DNA of 64,000 nt from VXNE01 sp965203615 (GCA_965203615.1 OZ241900.1:2480001-2544000), one strand, 5' to 3'; positions 1 through 7,906 are shown, numbered from the stretch's first letter. Numbers and translations are program-made. The notes: generated by a model not told the origin, from the sequence alone.

Positions 1-1
1 C

Positions 2-193
2 GAAGCGCGCGACCCCAAGGGGCTCTACGCCAAGGCACGGAGCGGCGATCTCGTCAACTTCACCGGAATCGATTCTCCCTACGAGGCGCCCGAAAGCCCG
101 GAACTGCGCATCGACACGACGAAACTGTCCGTCGACGAAGCGGCCGACATGGTGATCGCATATCTGGAGAGCATGCGGTCCGGTACCGACTAG
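2..193 (+). CDS. cysC: Adenylylsulfate kinase, C-terminal fragment (5' end outside window)
   Basis: The last 63 codons of a gene that starts upstream of the window. The residues DPKGLYAKAR, then NFTGIDSPYEAPE and a final helix ending in AYLESM, are the C-terminal signature of APS kinase, which phosphorylates adenylyl sulfate to PAPS. It could be stand-alone CysC or the kinase part of a CysN/C fusion; the window does not show which. CysQ, which removes the PAP by-product of PAPS use, is encoded at 10.8 kb, and two sulfatase genes are nearby. Confidence 0.85.
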   Translation, partial: EARDPKGLYAKARSGDLVNFTGIDSPYEAPESPELRIDTTKLSVDEAADMVIAYLESMRSGTD

Positions 194-244
194 CGCTCAA
201 AGCCTAATCGTCGTGCGGCTTGACCGATCAGCCACGTAGTATCG

Positions 245-264
245 GTATCTGACAGTATTTGACA
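245..264 (+). promoter_or_regulatory. Tandem 10-bp direct repeat, candidate operator of the ParD-like gene
   Basis: GTATCTGACA (245-254) is followed directly by GTATTTGACA (255-264), ending 15 bp before the start codon of the ribbon-helix-helix gene. A third partial GTATC lies just upstream. Antitoxins of this fold usually bind short spaced repeats in their own promoter, so autoregulation is a reasonable inference. The binding itself is not shown. Confidence 0.4.
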
Positions 265-279
265 TAGCGAGGGTCCTGA

Positions 280-522
280 ATGCCGAATGTCTATCTGACG
301 CATCCGATGGAAACTTATGCCAAAAGCCAGATCAGATCGGGTGCCTACGCCAATCTGAGTGAGGTGGTACGCGCCGGAATGCGTTTGCTCATGGAACGGG
401 ACGGTGCCCGTCAGTTCTATGCGTTGAAGTCGGAGTTGGAAGAAGCCTTGCGCGAGGCGGAGGCTGGCGAGTTCGAAGAGTTCGATCCGCGGGCCTACGA
501 GCCGGACTCGGGCGTGCGATAG
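280..522 (+). CDS. ParD-family antitoxin-like ribbon-helix-helix protein, no toxin partner
   Basis: An 80-residue protein whose residues 15-40 (SQIRSGAYANLSEVVRAGMR region) match the ribbon-helix-helix DNA-binding core of ParD/CopG antitoxins; the acidic C-terminal half would normally wrap the ParE toxin. The start is the only ATG and has GAGGG six bases upstream. No ParE-like reading frame follows: the next 160 bp hold a dispersed repeat and then the converging ligase gene. It is therefore an orphan antitoxin, a solitary regulator or the remains of a toxin-antitoxin pair whose toxin was lost. Confidence 0.75.
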   Translation: MPNVYLTHPMETYAKSQIRSGAYANLSEVVRAGMRLLMERDGARQFYALKSELEEALREAEAGEFEEFDPRAYEPDSGVR

Positions 523-584
523 TCAGACTTTTGCCCGCATTGGTGTACTTCGATGAGATTGGCGGGTGAGGGTGATGCGGAGGA

Positions 585-672
585 GCTAAGAGCCCTCAGC
601 CGGGGGATCTTCCCCGACCGCTGACGCGTAAGGAAGTGTAGACGTTCGCCCCATCGGCGGATGCGTACTTGC
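585..672 (-). repeat. Dispersed structured repeat, copy A
   Basis: Read on the minus strand this is one of three copies of a roughly 90-bp repeat; the others are at 37550-37645 and 59649-59740. The shared core is ACGCGTCAGCGGTCGGGGAA followed after one or two bases by CCCCCGGCTGA, which can fold as an imperfect GC-rich hairpin. The 5' half (GTACGC...CACTTCC) is more variable. It lies between the ParD-like gene and the 3' end of the ligase gene and encodes no convincing protein. Confidence 0.65.
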
Positions 673-689
673 GTGTGACGGAACACTAG
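673..689. repeat. 17-bp repeat GTGTGACGGAACACTAG at the ligase stop codon
   Basis: The reverse complement, CTAGTGTTCCGTCACAC, matches the arms of the inverted repeat at 23497-23549 over 16 bases. Here only one arm is present; its first bases form the TAG stop codon of the acyl-CoA ligase on the minus strand. It directly abuts dispersed-repeat copy A, so the two may belong to one element. Confidence 0.5.
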
Positions 690-2203
690 GGCTGCTGGGC
701 CAGCGACTCCGTCAAGCGTGCGCGCACTTCGCGCCTCAGCAGTTTTCCTGTCTCGTTGTATGGTAGCTCGTCCCAGAACTCCAGCCGTTCGGGTACGCGC
801 GAAGAGCGCATCCGATGCCTGACCCATTGCTGCAGTGATTCGACCGTTGCGGCCTGTTTCAGCACCACGACGCCGACGACGGCCTCTCCCCACTCTTCGT
901 CGGGCACGCCGACGATGGCGACGTCGGCAACCGCGTCATGCGTCATCATGACGTCTTCGATTTCGCCGGGTGACATGTTCTCGCCGCCGCGGACGATGAC
1001 GTCGTCGGCGCGACCCTCGAGGAACAGGTAGCCTTCCTCGTCGAGGAAACCGCCGTCCCGCGTGGGGAACCAGCCTTCGTCGTCGGTCAGCCTGCCGATG
1101 CCCTCGTATTCGCCGGATACCTGTTCGCCCCGAACGTAGATTTCGCCGTGCTCGTGAGAACCGAGGACGTGGCCCTCGTCGTCGCGAATTTCGATCTCGA
1201 TGCCGGGCAAGGGCACGCCGACGGAAGCGAGCCTGCGGCGGCCGGCCCGGTCTTCGCTGGCCGCCGCCCTCCGGTGATCATCCGGACCCAGCACGGTGAT
1301 GGTCGAACTGGTCTCGGTGAGACCGTAGGCGTTGGTGAAGTCGGTGTCCGGGAACAGCTTCATGGCCCGTTCGATGACCGGCAGCGGCATTTTTCCGCCG
1401 CCGTAGGAGAGCGATTGCAGATGCGGCATCTGCGCGTGGTGTTCATGTTCCAGTGCTTCGACGATGCGCCGCAACATGGTCGGTACGACGAAGGCGGTGG
1501 TGACCTCTTCCGCGCGTGCCAGTTCGAGCCATGCCTCCGGCGTAAAGTTCGCGAGCTGTACCGCGCGGCGGCCCGAATAGACGGAACTCAGGACCGCGGC
1601 GATGCCCGCGACGTGGTACGGGGGCACGCAGATCAGCGCGGTCTCCGAAGTGTCGGCGGACATGAAGTCGACGGATCCGAGGATGTAGGAGACGAGATGT
1701 CTCTGTCGCAGCACCGCCGCCTTGGGCGCGCCCGTGGTGCCGCTGGTGAAAAGCAACGCCGCCGTGTCGTCCCCGTCCATCGACCAGGGCTCGGCGCCGT
1801 TGGCGGACCCGTTGCGGGCAAGGGTCAGAAACTCGTTACGGGAATGCCAGCGCACGATCGAATCGGTGTGGAAGTGTTCGATGTGGTCCTCGTCCGTCAC
1901 CAGGTAGGCGGGCTTGACCCGTTCCACCAACCCGTCGATCTCGTCGTCGGTGAGGCGGTAGCTGATGGGGACGTACGGCATGCCCGCCCAGCTCGATGCG
2001 AACAGGCCGATCGGGATCGCGAGGTTCGAAACGTCGAGGATCGCGAACCGGGATGCCTCGGATGTGCGCAGGTCGTTCGCGGCGTTCGAGGCCGCATCGA
2101 ACAGGCCCTGGTAGGTGATCGATTGCTGCGCCTCGGCATCGACGAAGGCGACGCGGTCTCCGTACCCCGCCACCGCCATCTCCAGCAGCATCATGATGTT
2201 CAA
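686..2203 (-). CDS. Class I adenylate-forming acyl-CoA synthetase
   Basis: A 505-residue AMP-dependent CoA ligase of full family length. The phosphate-binding loop TSGTTG lies at residues 153-158, the A5 motif YGLTETSS at 293-300, the TRDGG hinge region at 381-385, GRADDVIVRGGENM at 397-410 and the C-terminal catalytic lysine in NETGKLLR near 487. It activates a carboxylic acid, probably a fatty or aromatic acid, to an acyl-CoA. The substrate cannot be read from the sequence. The small gene at 2280-2588 lies 76 bp upstream on the same strand. The stop codon falls inside a short repeat. Confidence 0.88.
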   Translation of the reverse strand: MNIMMLLEMAVAGYGDRVAFVDAEAQQSITYQGLFDAASNAANDLRTSEASRFAILDVSNLAIPIGLFASSWAGMPYVPISYRLTDDEIDGLVERVKPAYLVTDEDHIEHFHTDSIVRWHSRNEFLTLARNGSANGAEPWSMDGDDTAALLFTSGTTGAPKAAVLRQRHLVSYILGSVDFMSADTSETALICVPPYHVAGIAAVLSSVYSGRRAVQLANFTPEAWLELARAEEVTTAFVVPTMLRRIVEALEHEHHAQMPHLQSLSYGGGKMPLPVIERAMKLFPDTDFTNAYGLTETSSTITVLGPDDHRRAAASEDRAGRRRLASVGVPLPGIEIEIRDDEGHVLGSHEHGEIYVRGEQVSGEYEGIGRLTDDEGWFPTRDGGFLDEEGYLFLEGRADDVIVRGGENMSPGEIEDVMMTHDAVADVAIVGVPDEEWGEAVVGVVVLKQAATVESLQQWVRHRMRSSRVPERLEFWDELPYNETGKLLRREVRARLTESLAQQP

Positions 2204-2279
2204 GGGTGTCCCCCCATCGGAGAGGCTATCGTTCGCGCCCGCACGACGCCATGCGAGGTTTCAAGCCCCTGGTGTCCAG

Positions 2280-2588
2280 TCAGTCAGTCTTCGGAAGTTT
2301 CGTGGCGTCCTTCACCTTCATCGCCGCTCCGCCAGCCCACAGCGACCCTTCGCCGGCCTTGACGCACAGTACCTCCAGGCTGCCTTCCTCGTTCGTGTAC
2401 CGTTTGCCGATCACGGAACCATCGGCGTGATCCTGGTGCACGCTGCCGCCGTTGCCGTCCCCGCCCTGGCTCATGGGTTCGCCGCCGCAGGTGATTTCGA
2501 TGCCATCCGGCGGCGCCGTAATGACCATGATCTCGGTTGTGCAAACCGTACTCTTGAGCCGCGTTCCAGGCGTCAGGCTCCCCATCAC
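2280..2588 (-). CDS. Small conserved hypothetical protein upstream of the acyl-CoA ligase
   Basis: A 102-residue soluble protein with no signal peptide or membrane segment. It begins MGSLTPGTRLKSTVCTTEIMVI and has a middle ITCGGEPM segment and a late LEVLCVKAG strand, suggesting a compact beta-rich fold with three cysteines. I do not recognise a family with a known function. The gene precedes the acyl-CoA ligase on the same strand with 76 bp between them, so co-expression is likely. The second Met is an equally good start. Confidence 0.6.
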   Translation of the reverse strand: MMGSLTPGTRLKSTVCTTEIMVITAPPDGIEITCGGEPMSQGGDGNGGSVHQDHADGSVIGKRYTNEEGSLEVLCVKAGEGSLWAGGAAMKVKDATKLPKTD

Positions 2589-2756
2589 TTTCCTCCCGGT
2601 CTCTTGCCGAACCTGCGGATTCTACAAGATGAATCGTTGCCGCACAGTGCAGCATCACGCGCGGCGTTTCGGGTCGAAACAGAGTGGACGATCAGAGCGC
2701 ACCTAGTAGACTATCCGACGATAGCCCTTTCGAACCGCTCTGCAAGCTTGGCCTCA

Positions 2757-3698
2757 ATGATTGAAACCATTCAGTTCGGTCCGTTGGAAGGGCCTATCAT
2801 CCGATTCCCCGGTCGAGGGTCGCACATGACCGGTCTCGGATGGGCAGATACTACGGCTGGGGACAAGCACAACTTCTCGCATAACGCGAAGACATCGGCG
2901 ATTCGGTGGGCACCTGTTCTGCTTGAGCCGATTCCAGGGTCAGAGGAGCGGATTGTCATTGCGATAGCGGCGATCAACGAAAGTGAGATGCGTTGCTCCC
3001 AGACCATCGATCCTGCGATCGCTCGGGCAGTTTTCCGTGATGACCGAAAGTACGTAGCAGACCTGATTGATCTAGTGACGGAGAGTCTGGATGCACACCT
3101 GAAACACAACAAGTCCCTGGGGCAATGGCCACCACCAGTGGAAGGCGTTTCTCTTGGCTCCGAACAAGAGAGCAGGTGCTCCGATATCGATGAATTGGTC
3201 AGGCGTGCGGGATCGATGTCAACCGTGTTCCACGGAGAGTATTTCAAACCCCAATCGAAGGATCCGAAACCCGTCCGTTGGACTGATGAGGTCAGCTCTA
3301 TCCTGATCAGCCGGAACGAACGGTTGAGAGACCATTTGGACGTGCGCGTACATCTTGGCCAGTACGACTCACCCGCACAATTTACGTTCCTCGACGCCTT
3401 TTTTGCTGCCAACCTGGTCACATTCTCGAAATCAAACTTGAAGCGCCGGGTTGAACAGGCGCGCGCAGGGCTCTGGAACTTGAGCCTGCTGCAGGACGGT
3501 CCCATGCTCTTTCGGCCTGAGCGGAGAGAGTTGCTGGCAGGTATCGAGTCTTCCGATCAAACGGCGAGCACGAACGTCAGGGAAGCGATTGACGAGATCT
3601 CGGATGAGGCGTCCCGGCGGGATGTCCTGGTGACTGAGTTGCCATCGCCCGAGGCGGTGGCCGAGCACATCCTGCATCACGCGTCCGCACAGGCGTGA
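2757..3698 (+). CDS. Hypothetical protein, unknown function
   Basis: A 313-residue protein starting MIETIQFGPLEGPI. The frame stays open further upstream, but that part is low-complexity and antisense to the small gene at 2280-2588, so the ATG at 2757 is preferred. The N-terminal half contains a hydrophobic strand ERIVIAIAAI; the C-terminal half is helical and charged (RRVEQARAGLWNLSLLQDGP). There is no signal peptide or membrane segment. Codon use is less GC-biased than in flanking genes, which suggests an accessory gene. No recognised domain; it ends about 30 bp before the selenoprotein candidate but need not be linked to it. Confidence 0.6.
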   Translation: MIETIQFGPLEGPIIRFPGRGSHMTGLGWADTTAGDKHNFSHNAKTSAIRWAPVLLEPIPGSEERIVIAIAAINESEMRCSQTIDPAIARAVFRDDRKYVADLIDLVTESLDAHLKHNKSLGQWPPPVEGVSLGSEQESRCSDIDELVRRAGSMSTVFHGEYFKPQSKDPKPVRWTDEVSSILISRNERLRDHLDVRVHLGQYDSPAQFTFLDAFFAANLVTFSKSNLKRRVEQARAGLWNLSLLQDGPMLFRPERRELLAGIESSDQTASTNVREAIDEISDEASRRDVLVTELPSPEAVAEHILHHASAQA

Positions 3699-3728
3699 AG
3701 GGCGAAGAATTTGCGTGATCACCCAAGT

Positions 3729-4595
3729 ATGGACGTTGCACCCGTTCCCTACATGGAACGCACGCGCGCGTACTACGCGGCGCAGGGGTTCGAAAACGCC
3801 TATGTCTGGGCGCACTTTGACGAAGTGCCTTTCGCGCCGTTGCCCAAACCGCTCGCGGAATCCAGGCTCGCGATCATCACCACGGCGAGCCTGTATGACC
3901 GCACGTTTGCCGATGTCCGCGAAGTGGCGTCGGGGTCGACGGCAGATCCGCCGCAACGGCTCTACGGCAATGACCTGGAATGGGACAAGAGCGCGACCCA
4001 CCTGGATGACCTGAACGCCTTTTTCCCGCTCCGGTGTCTCGAGGCGTTGATCGAGGCCGGCCGCATCGGGGGCATCACTGCGCGCTTCCACTGCGCCCCG
4101 ACGGAGTACAGCCAGCGCCGCACGCGGACGGTCGATGCACCGGAGATACTGCGCCGCTGCCGCGAAGACGGCGCGGACGCGGCGGTGCTCGTGCCGTTGT
4201 GACCCGTGTGTCACCAGACCGTGAGTCTGACCGCCCGACACCTTGAAGCCGCTGGCATGCCGACGGTCATTCTCGGTTCGGCCCTGGACGTGGTGGAGCA
4301 TTGCGGCGTTCCGCGTTTTCTCTTCACCGACTTTCCGCTGGGCAATCCCTGCGGCAAGCCGTTCGATACGTCAATGCAGGAGGCGATCACGGTGCAGGGC
4401 ATCGACCTGCTCGAACGCGCGGAGCGGCCCGGGACAACGGAGCGCACACCGTTTCGGTGGAGTGACGACGAGTCCTGGCGCGACCGCTACATGGAGATCA
4501 GGCCGGAGGACCTGGTGGAACTCGCGCGGCGGGGCGAAGCACGCCGGGCACGGCGCTTGCGCGAGAAAGCCGGCGGCAAGGGGCGCGACGACTGA
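3729..4595 (+). CDS. GrdB/PrdB-family reductase-like selenoprotein candidate (in-frame UGA = Sec158)
   Basis: Two open frames, before and after a TGA at 4200-4202, are in the same phase and together read as one 288-residue protein of the glycine/sarcosine/betaine/D-proline reductase selenoprotein B family. The first part carries PLAESRLAIITTA and LDDLNAFFPLRCLEALIEAG; the second starts PVCHQTVSLTARHLEAAG and continues with FLFTDFPLGNPCGKPFD. The TGA sits at the family's redox-active position, giving VLVPL-U-PVC, a UxxC motif where relatives carry Sec or Cys. A hairpin at the right distance follows (4208-4241) and the next base is C, a weak termination context. A TTG at 3711 is an alternative start. 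Standard gene finders would split it at 4202/4206. The substrate is unknown. Alternatives are a nonsense-mutated Cys homologue or a sequencing error. Confidence 0.75.
4208..4241 (+). promoter_or_regulatory. Bacterial SECIS-like hairpin after the UGA
   Basis: Beginning six bases after the UGA, an outer stem GTGTC (4208-4212) / GACAC (4237-4241) encloses an inner perfect stem CAGAC (4215-4219) / GTCTG (4225-4229) with the five-base loop CGTGA. The apical loop is 18-22 bases from the UGA, within the window expected for bacterial SECIS elements, and holds a GU pair of bases as SelB-recognised loops usually do. The structure lies within coding sequence, as is normal in bacteria. Confidence 0.55.
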
Positions 4596-4620
4596 TCCAT
4601 CAAACGCGGCGATAGTTGAT

Positions 4621-5622
4621 CTATTCGGCGCCTTGTCCTGCCTTTTCGGCCTCGATCATCTGGAGGACTGTCTTCGTCGGAAAGCTCCCCATGGGCAGTC
4701 TTTCCCTGGCCACGCGATTGCCGAGCCGCTGGAGCACGACGTTCGCCGGCGTGGGTATGCCACGCAGACGACCGAGCTGAGCGATCTCCCCGTTCAGGAA
4801 GTCGGTCTCGATATTGCCGGTGCCCCTTTGTACGCTCTGCCAGGAGGAACCCCCGGGCCGTTCGTGACCGGGGATGGAGCGGAGCCGTTGGGAACTGCTC
4901 TCACGTCCCGCCATGAACGTCCGCATGTCGATCCACTCGATACCGGCTACGCGATAGCAATCGGCGGCTTCCTGCCGCAGCAACGCCAGCACCTCGCCGG
5001 CATCTTCGCCGCAGACCGGCTGCACGGCATTGCCGAGGTTGGCGACGAGCTTGCCGTACTTCTGGCCCATGATCGACGCGTCCGGCAGCGAACTGAAGCC
5101 CGCATCGGTGAGTGCTTCGGCGACGTTCTCGGCGAGCTTGTCGATACCCGACGGAAAGCGGCCGATGTCGAGCATGCCAGCGGGATTTTCGCTCGAATTG
5201 AAGACTTCGCCGGGATCGAGATGCACGCCGCCCACCATCACGTTCATGCCGTATACGCGACGGAAGCGCCGCAGCGCCATGCGTTCGTTGGCCACGCCGT
5301 TCTGACAGCAGGCGACCGGGATATCGTCCCCGGCGGCAGCGTACAGGTCCGTCAGTGCGCCTTCGGTGTGCTGGCTCTTGACGCACAGGATGACCACGTC
5401 CCCTCGGCGAAAATCGATGCGCGCCGGGTGGTCGGCAGCGGGGATGCGAATTCGCACGTCCTGTACCGGCGTGACGAACCGGAGCCCCTTGTCTTCGATG
5501 GCCTGGAAGTGCGCGCCGCGGGCGATGAGCACGACTTCGTAGCCACGCTGAAACAGGCGCGCGCCGATGCTGCCGCCGATCCCGCCGGCGCCGTAGATGA
5601 TGTACCGGGTGGCTTCGTTCAT
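4621..5622 (-). CDS. Ketopantoate reductase (ApbA/PanE) family protein
   Basis: A 333-residue NADPH-dependent reductase. The N-terminal Rossmann motif YGAGGIGGSIGARL lies at residues 9-22, followed by DVVILCVKSQHTEGAL and CCQNGVANE, and a central GQKYGKLVANLGNAV segment carrying the family's conserved lysine. Members reduce 2-dehydropantoate in pantothenate synthesis, but many paralogues act on other 2-keto acids, so the substrate is left open. The gene converges on the selenoprotein candidate with only 25 bp between their ends. An AT-rich upstream region with a small palindrome may hold its promoter. Confidence 0.8.
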   Translation of the reverse strand: MNEATRYIIYGAGGIGGSIGARLFQRGYEVVLIARGAHFQAIEDKGLRFVTPVQDVRIRIPAADHPARIDFRRGDVVILCVKSQHTEGALTDLYAAAGDDIPVACCQNGVANERMALRRFRRVYGMNVMVGGVHLDPGEVFNSSENPAGMLDIGRFPSGIDKLAENVAEALTDAGFSSLPDASIMGQKYGKLVANLGNAVQPVCGEDAGEVLALLRQEAADCYRVAGIEWIDMRTFMAGRESSSQRLRSIPGHERPGGSSWQSVQRGTGNIETDFLNGEIAQLGRLRGIPTPANVVLQRLGNRVARERLPMGSFPTKTVLQMIEAEKAGQGAE

Positions 5623-6023
5623 GGGGTGCCCGCTGCTGTGTTTCTGCGTTGATACAATTTGTAACTAATTGATGATATTGAGTTTATTTCGTCACGTCCC
5701 GGCTGTTTCCGGTGTCGAAAGGAGCGTCCGAGTGCAGCGGGAAGCGTGCGGCGAAGGGCAAAAAGTGAAAATAAAATGGATTGTGGAACGTTAAGCATTT
5801 GATGCCCTTGCAGATTTTCTCATGCGCTCCGAAACGGGGTCGGAACCATATTTACTTTCCAAAAATGAGGTGTGAACATGGCAGCCCTCACCGGCCGGGT
5901 CTGAACGACGTGTAACGGTTCCTCGGCAGGGCGGAGCACTCATGCAGCCCGGCGGGTGAGGCCAACTCCCACCCCTCATCAGGTACCCCAGGTTGTCACC
6001 CTGCGTGTTCGGCGTACGGTCTC
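5623..6023. other. Intergenic region, AT-rich, with candidate promoter/operator
   Basis: About 400 bp without a credible gene, much richer in A/T than its surroundings near 5650-5700 and 5765-5870. CAATT (5655-5659) and AATTG (5667-5671) form a small palindrome 33 bp upstream of the ketopantoate-reductase-like gene, a possible operator for that minus-strand gene. The short frames here start and stop without recognisable domains. I see no RNA gene. Confidence 0.4.
5954..5974 (-). terminator. Candidate terminator hairpin downstream of the thiolase gene
   Basis: GGGTGAGG and CCCACCC pair around the loop CCAACT with one bulged base, 50 bp beyond the stop of the minus-strand thiolase gene. No clear U tract follows, so intrinsic termination is only a possibility. 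Confidence 0.25.
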
Positions 6024-7163
6024 TCAGACGGTCGCCTCCGTGCCCATCACGATGCAGCCGGACGCAGCGAACATGCCGCCGACACCGAGACAGAGCGAGA
6101 CTTCGGCGCCGGGGACCTGTGCCGGCGCGGTACCCCTCATCTGCCGCACGCTCTCCTGTAGCGCGTACATGCCGTACATCCCGGAGTGCATGTACGAGAG
6201 CCCGCCGCCATTGGTGTTGAGGGGCAGTTTCCCTCCAGGGCGCGTGTTGCCGTCGGCGATGAACCCGGCCGCTTCACCTTTCTGACAGAAACCGAGGTCC
6301 TCGAGCCCGTAGATCGGCAGGTGCGCGAAGGCGTCGTAGACCATGAGGTGGTCGACGTCGTCGTGGCTGATGCCCGCGTCCCGCATGGCATCGGACCCGG
6401 CCACGCGGAACGCCCGCGAGGAGCAGAGGTCCTGCATCTGGCTGACCATGGGGCTCTCCGCACTCTCGCCGGTTCCGAGGATGTGCACGGGATTCTGGGG
6501 AAAGTCCTTCGCCCGCTCCGCCCGGGTCAGGATCAGGGCGCCGCCGCCGTCGGTGACAAGGCAGCATTCGAGCAGGTGGAACGGGTAGGCGATCATGCGC
6601 GACGCGAACACGTCGTCCACGGTGATCGGGTCGCGATAGGATGCGCGCGGGTTGCGTCCCGCCCACTCGCGCTGAACGACACATACCGTGGCGAGTTGCT
6701 CATGGGTCAGCCCGTACTCCTTCATGTAGCGCAGGACGGGAATGGTGAACATCGTCGTCGGTCCCATCGCGCCGTAGGGGCTCTCGAATTGCTGCGCGAG
6801 GCCGGCGGTCCCGGCGCCGCGCGCGCCCCTGCCGATGCCCGAGCGGCCGCTCTCGCCATGCGTGATGAGGATGGTCTCGGCCTGTCCGGTCTGAATTGCC
6901 GCCACCGCGTGCCGCACGTGGATCATGAAGGAGCAGCCGCCCACGCTGGTCGCGTCGACCCAGCGCGGCGTGATGCCCAGGTAATGGACCAGTTCGACAG
7001 GCGTTGAGCCGGCGGTTGCCACGCCGTCTATGTCCTTCGCGGTCAACCCGGTGTCGGCAAACGCGTTGAGAGCGGCGTCGGCATGCAGTTGCAGTTGGCT
7101 CGTGTCCGGAATACGTCCGAGCTCGGTGGTTTCCGCCGCACCTACGATGGCTACGCCGGTCAT
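6024..7163 (-). CDS. SCP2-type thiolase family protein
   Basis: A 379-residue thiolase-fold protein starting MTGVAIVGAAETTELG, with ATAGSTPVELVHYLG, TSVGGCSFMIHVRHAVAAI, ETILITHGES, NTRPGGKLPLNTNGGGLSYMHSG and CLGVGGMFAASG. These are features of the sterol-carrier-type thiolases found beside DUF35 proteins, which cleave or exchange acyl groups on CoA thioesters. The nucleophile position reads GGCS. The gene overlaps the DUF35 gene by four bases (ATGA), so the two are translationally coupled and probably form one complex. The substrate is unknown; steroid, branched-chain or aromatic acyl-CoAs are typical for such pairs. Confidence 0.82.
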   Translation of the reverse strand: MTGVAIVGAAETTELGRIPDTSQLQLHADAALNAFADTGLTAKDIDGVATAGSTPVELVHYLGITPRWVDATSVGGCSFMIHVRHAVAAIQTGQAETILITHGESGRSGIGRGARGAGTAGLAQQFESPYGAMGPTTMFTIPVLRYMKEYGLTHEQLATVCVVQREWAGRNPRASYRDPITVDDVFASRMIAYPFHLLECCLVTDGGGALILTRAERAKDFPQNPVHILGTGESAESPMVSQMQDLCSSRAFRVAGSDAMRDAGISHDDVDHLMVYDAFAHLPIYGLEDLGFCQKGEAAGFIADGNTRPGGKLPLNTNGGGLSYMHSGMYGMYALQESVRQMRGTAPAQVPGAEVSLCLGVGGMFAASGCIVMGTEATV

Positions 7164-7579
7164 GCCGATTCCTCCGCGGGTTTGAACAGGGGCACGGAGA
7201 TTTCATCGTTCTGGCGTTCGAATACGACCGTGAGCGGCATGTCGAGCACCAGTGCCTCCGGCGTCTGCTCGCACTCGACGATGTTCGACATCATGGTCGG
7301 GCCCTCTTCCAGCTTGACCAGGGCGATGCAATAGGGGCCGTCGAAGGACGGGTGCCGCCGGTGGTTGATGACGTAACTGAGGAGCGTACCGCGGCCGCTG
7401 GCGGTGAAGACCTTCACGTTTTTCGATCCGCAGGCGGGGCAGAACGGGCGCCCGGGGAAGTAGATGTGGCCGCAGTCTGAACATCGCTGCAACCTGAGTT
7501 CGCCGTTGCGGGTACCGTCCCAGAAGTGTTCCGTCTCCGGCGTGGGCGTCGGCAGCGGACGTGGTTGTAAGTCGGCCAA
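7160..7579 (-). CDS. DUF35 OB-fold protein with N-terminal zinc ribbon, thiolase partner
   Basis: A 139-residue protein. CSDCGHIYFPGRPFCPACG supplies four cysteines (two CxxC pairs) for a rubredoxin-like zinc ribbon; the second half (GRGTLLSYVINHR, YCIALVKLEEGP, LPLTVVFE-like strands) is the OB fold. Such proteins bind acyl-CoA and partner SCP2-type thiolases, here encoded immediately downstream with a 4-bp overlap. It is the first gene of the pair. Confidence 0.88.
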   Translation of the reverse strand: MADLQPRPLPTPTPETEHFWDGTRNGELRLQRCSDCGHIYFPGRPFCPACGSKNVKVFTASGRGTLLSYVINHRRHPSFDGPYCIALVKLEEGPTMMSNIVECEQTPEALVLDMPLTVVFERQNDEISVPLFKPAEESA

Positions 7580-7906
7580 TATAGTCTCTCCGGTTATCCG
7601 GGGCGGTAGCGAGTTCGCCTCCTGCAGGCGGTGCCGCGCCCCGGTGGGTGGGAAAGAAAGTATCTAATGCGGGAGGCGCGGGAGGCAAGCGGTGCACGGC
7701 ACTGGTTACGAATGGCTTGCCGCGCGCCAGTTCAAGACCGCCCCGTCGTTCGCGCTTCGCTGGTCGAGCAGCATGGGCAACTGACAAACATCAGTCGCGA
7801 GGGTCAGACGGCCGTGCGGGAACTCGTAAATGGTAGAGCTTGATTGGTATGCCGTTCGGATCCCCGAAACAGATCTATCCAGCAAATCTGGCCGCGCTGA
7901 GCGAGG
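7580..7906. other. Intergenic region without recognisable gene
   Basis: About 330 bp between the start of the DUF35 gene and the end of the first cupin gene. Short frames on both strands have low-complexity Arg/Ala/Pro-rich translations and no domain. No strong hairpin, repeat copy or RNA gene was seen. Confidence 0.4.

Noticed and set aside
686..2588. A transposon bounded by the repeat at 673-689
   Set aside because: No second arm or transposase was found around the ligase and its small upstream gene, so a composite element is not supported.
4206..4595. A separate 129-residue gene starting at GTG 4206
   Set aside because: It is in phase with the preceding frame across a single TGA and completes the same protein family; a lone C-terminal half would begin inside the conserved redox motif.
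7203..7787. 194-residue minus-strand frame over the DUF35 gene
   Set aside because: Overlaps the DUF35 gene out of phase and is Arg/Pro-rich without any domain.
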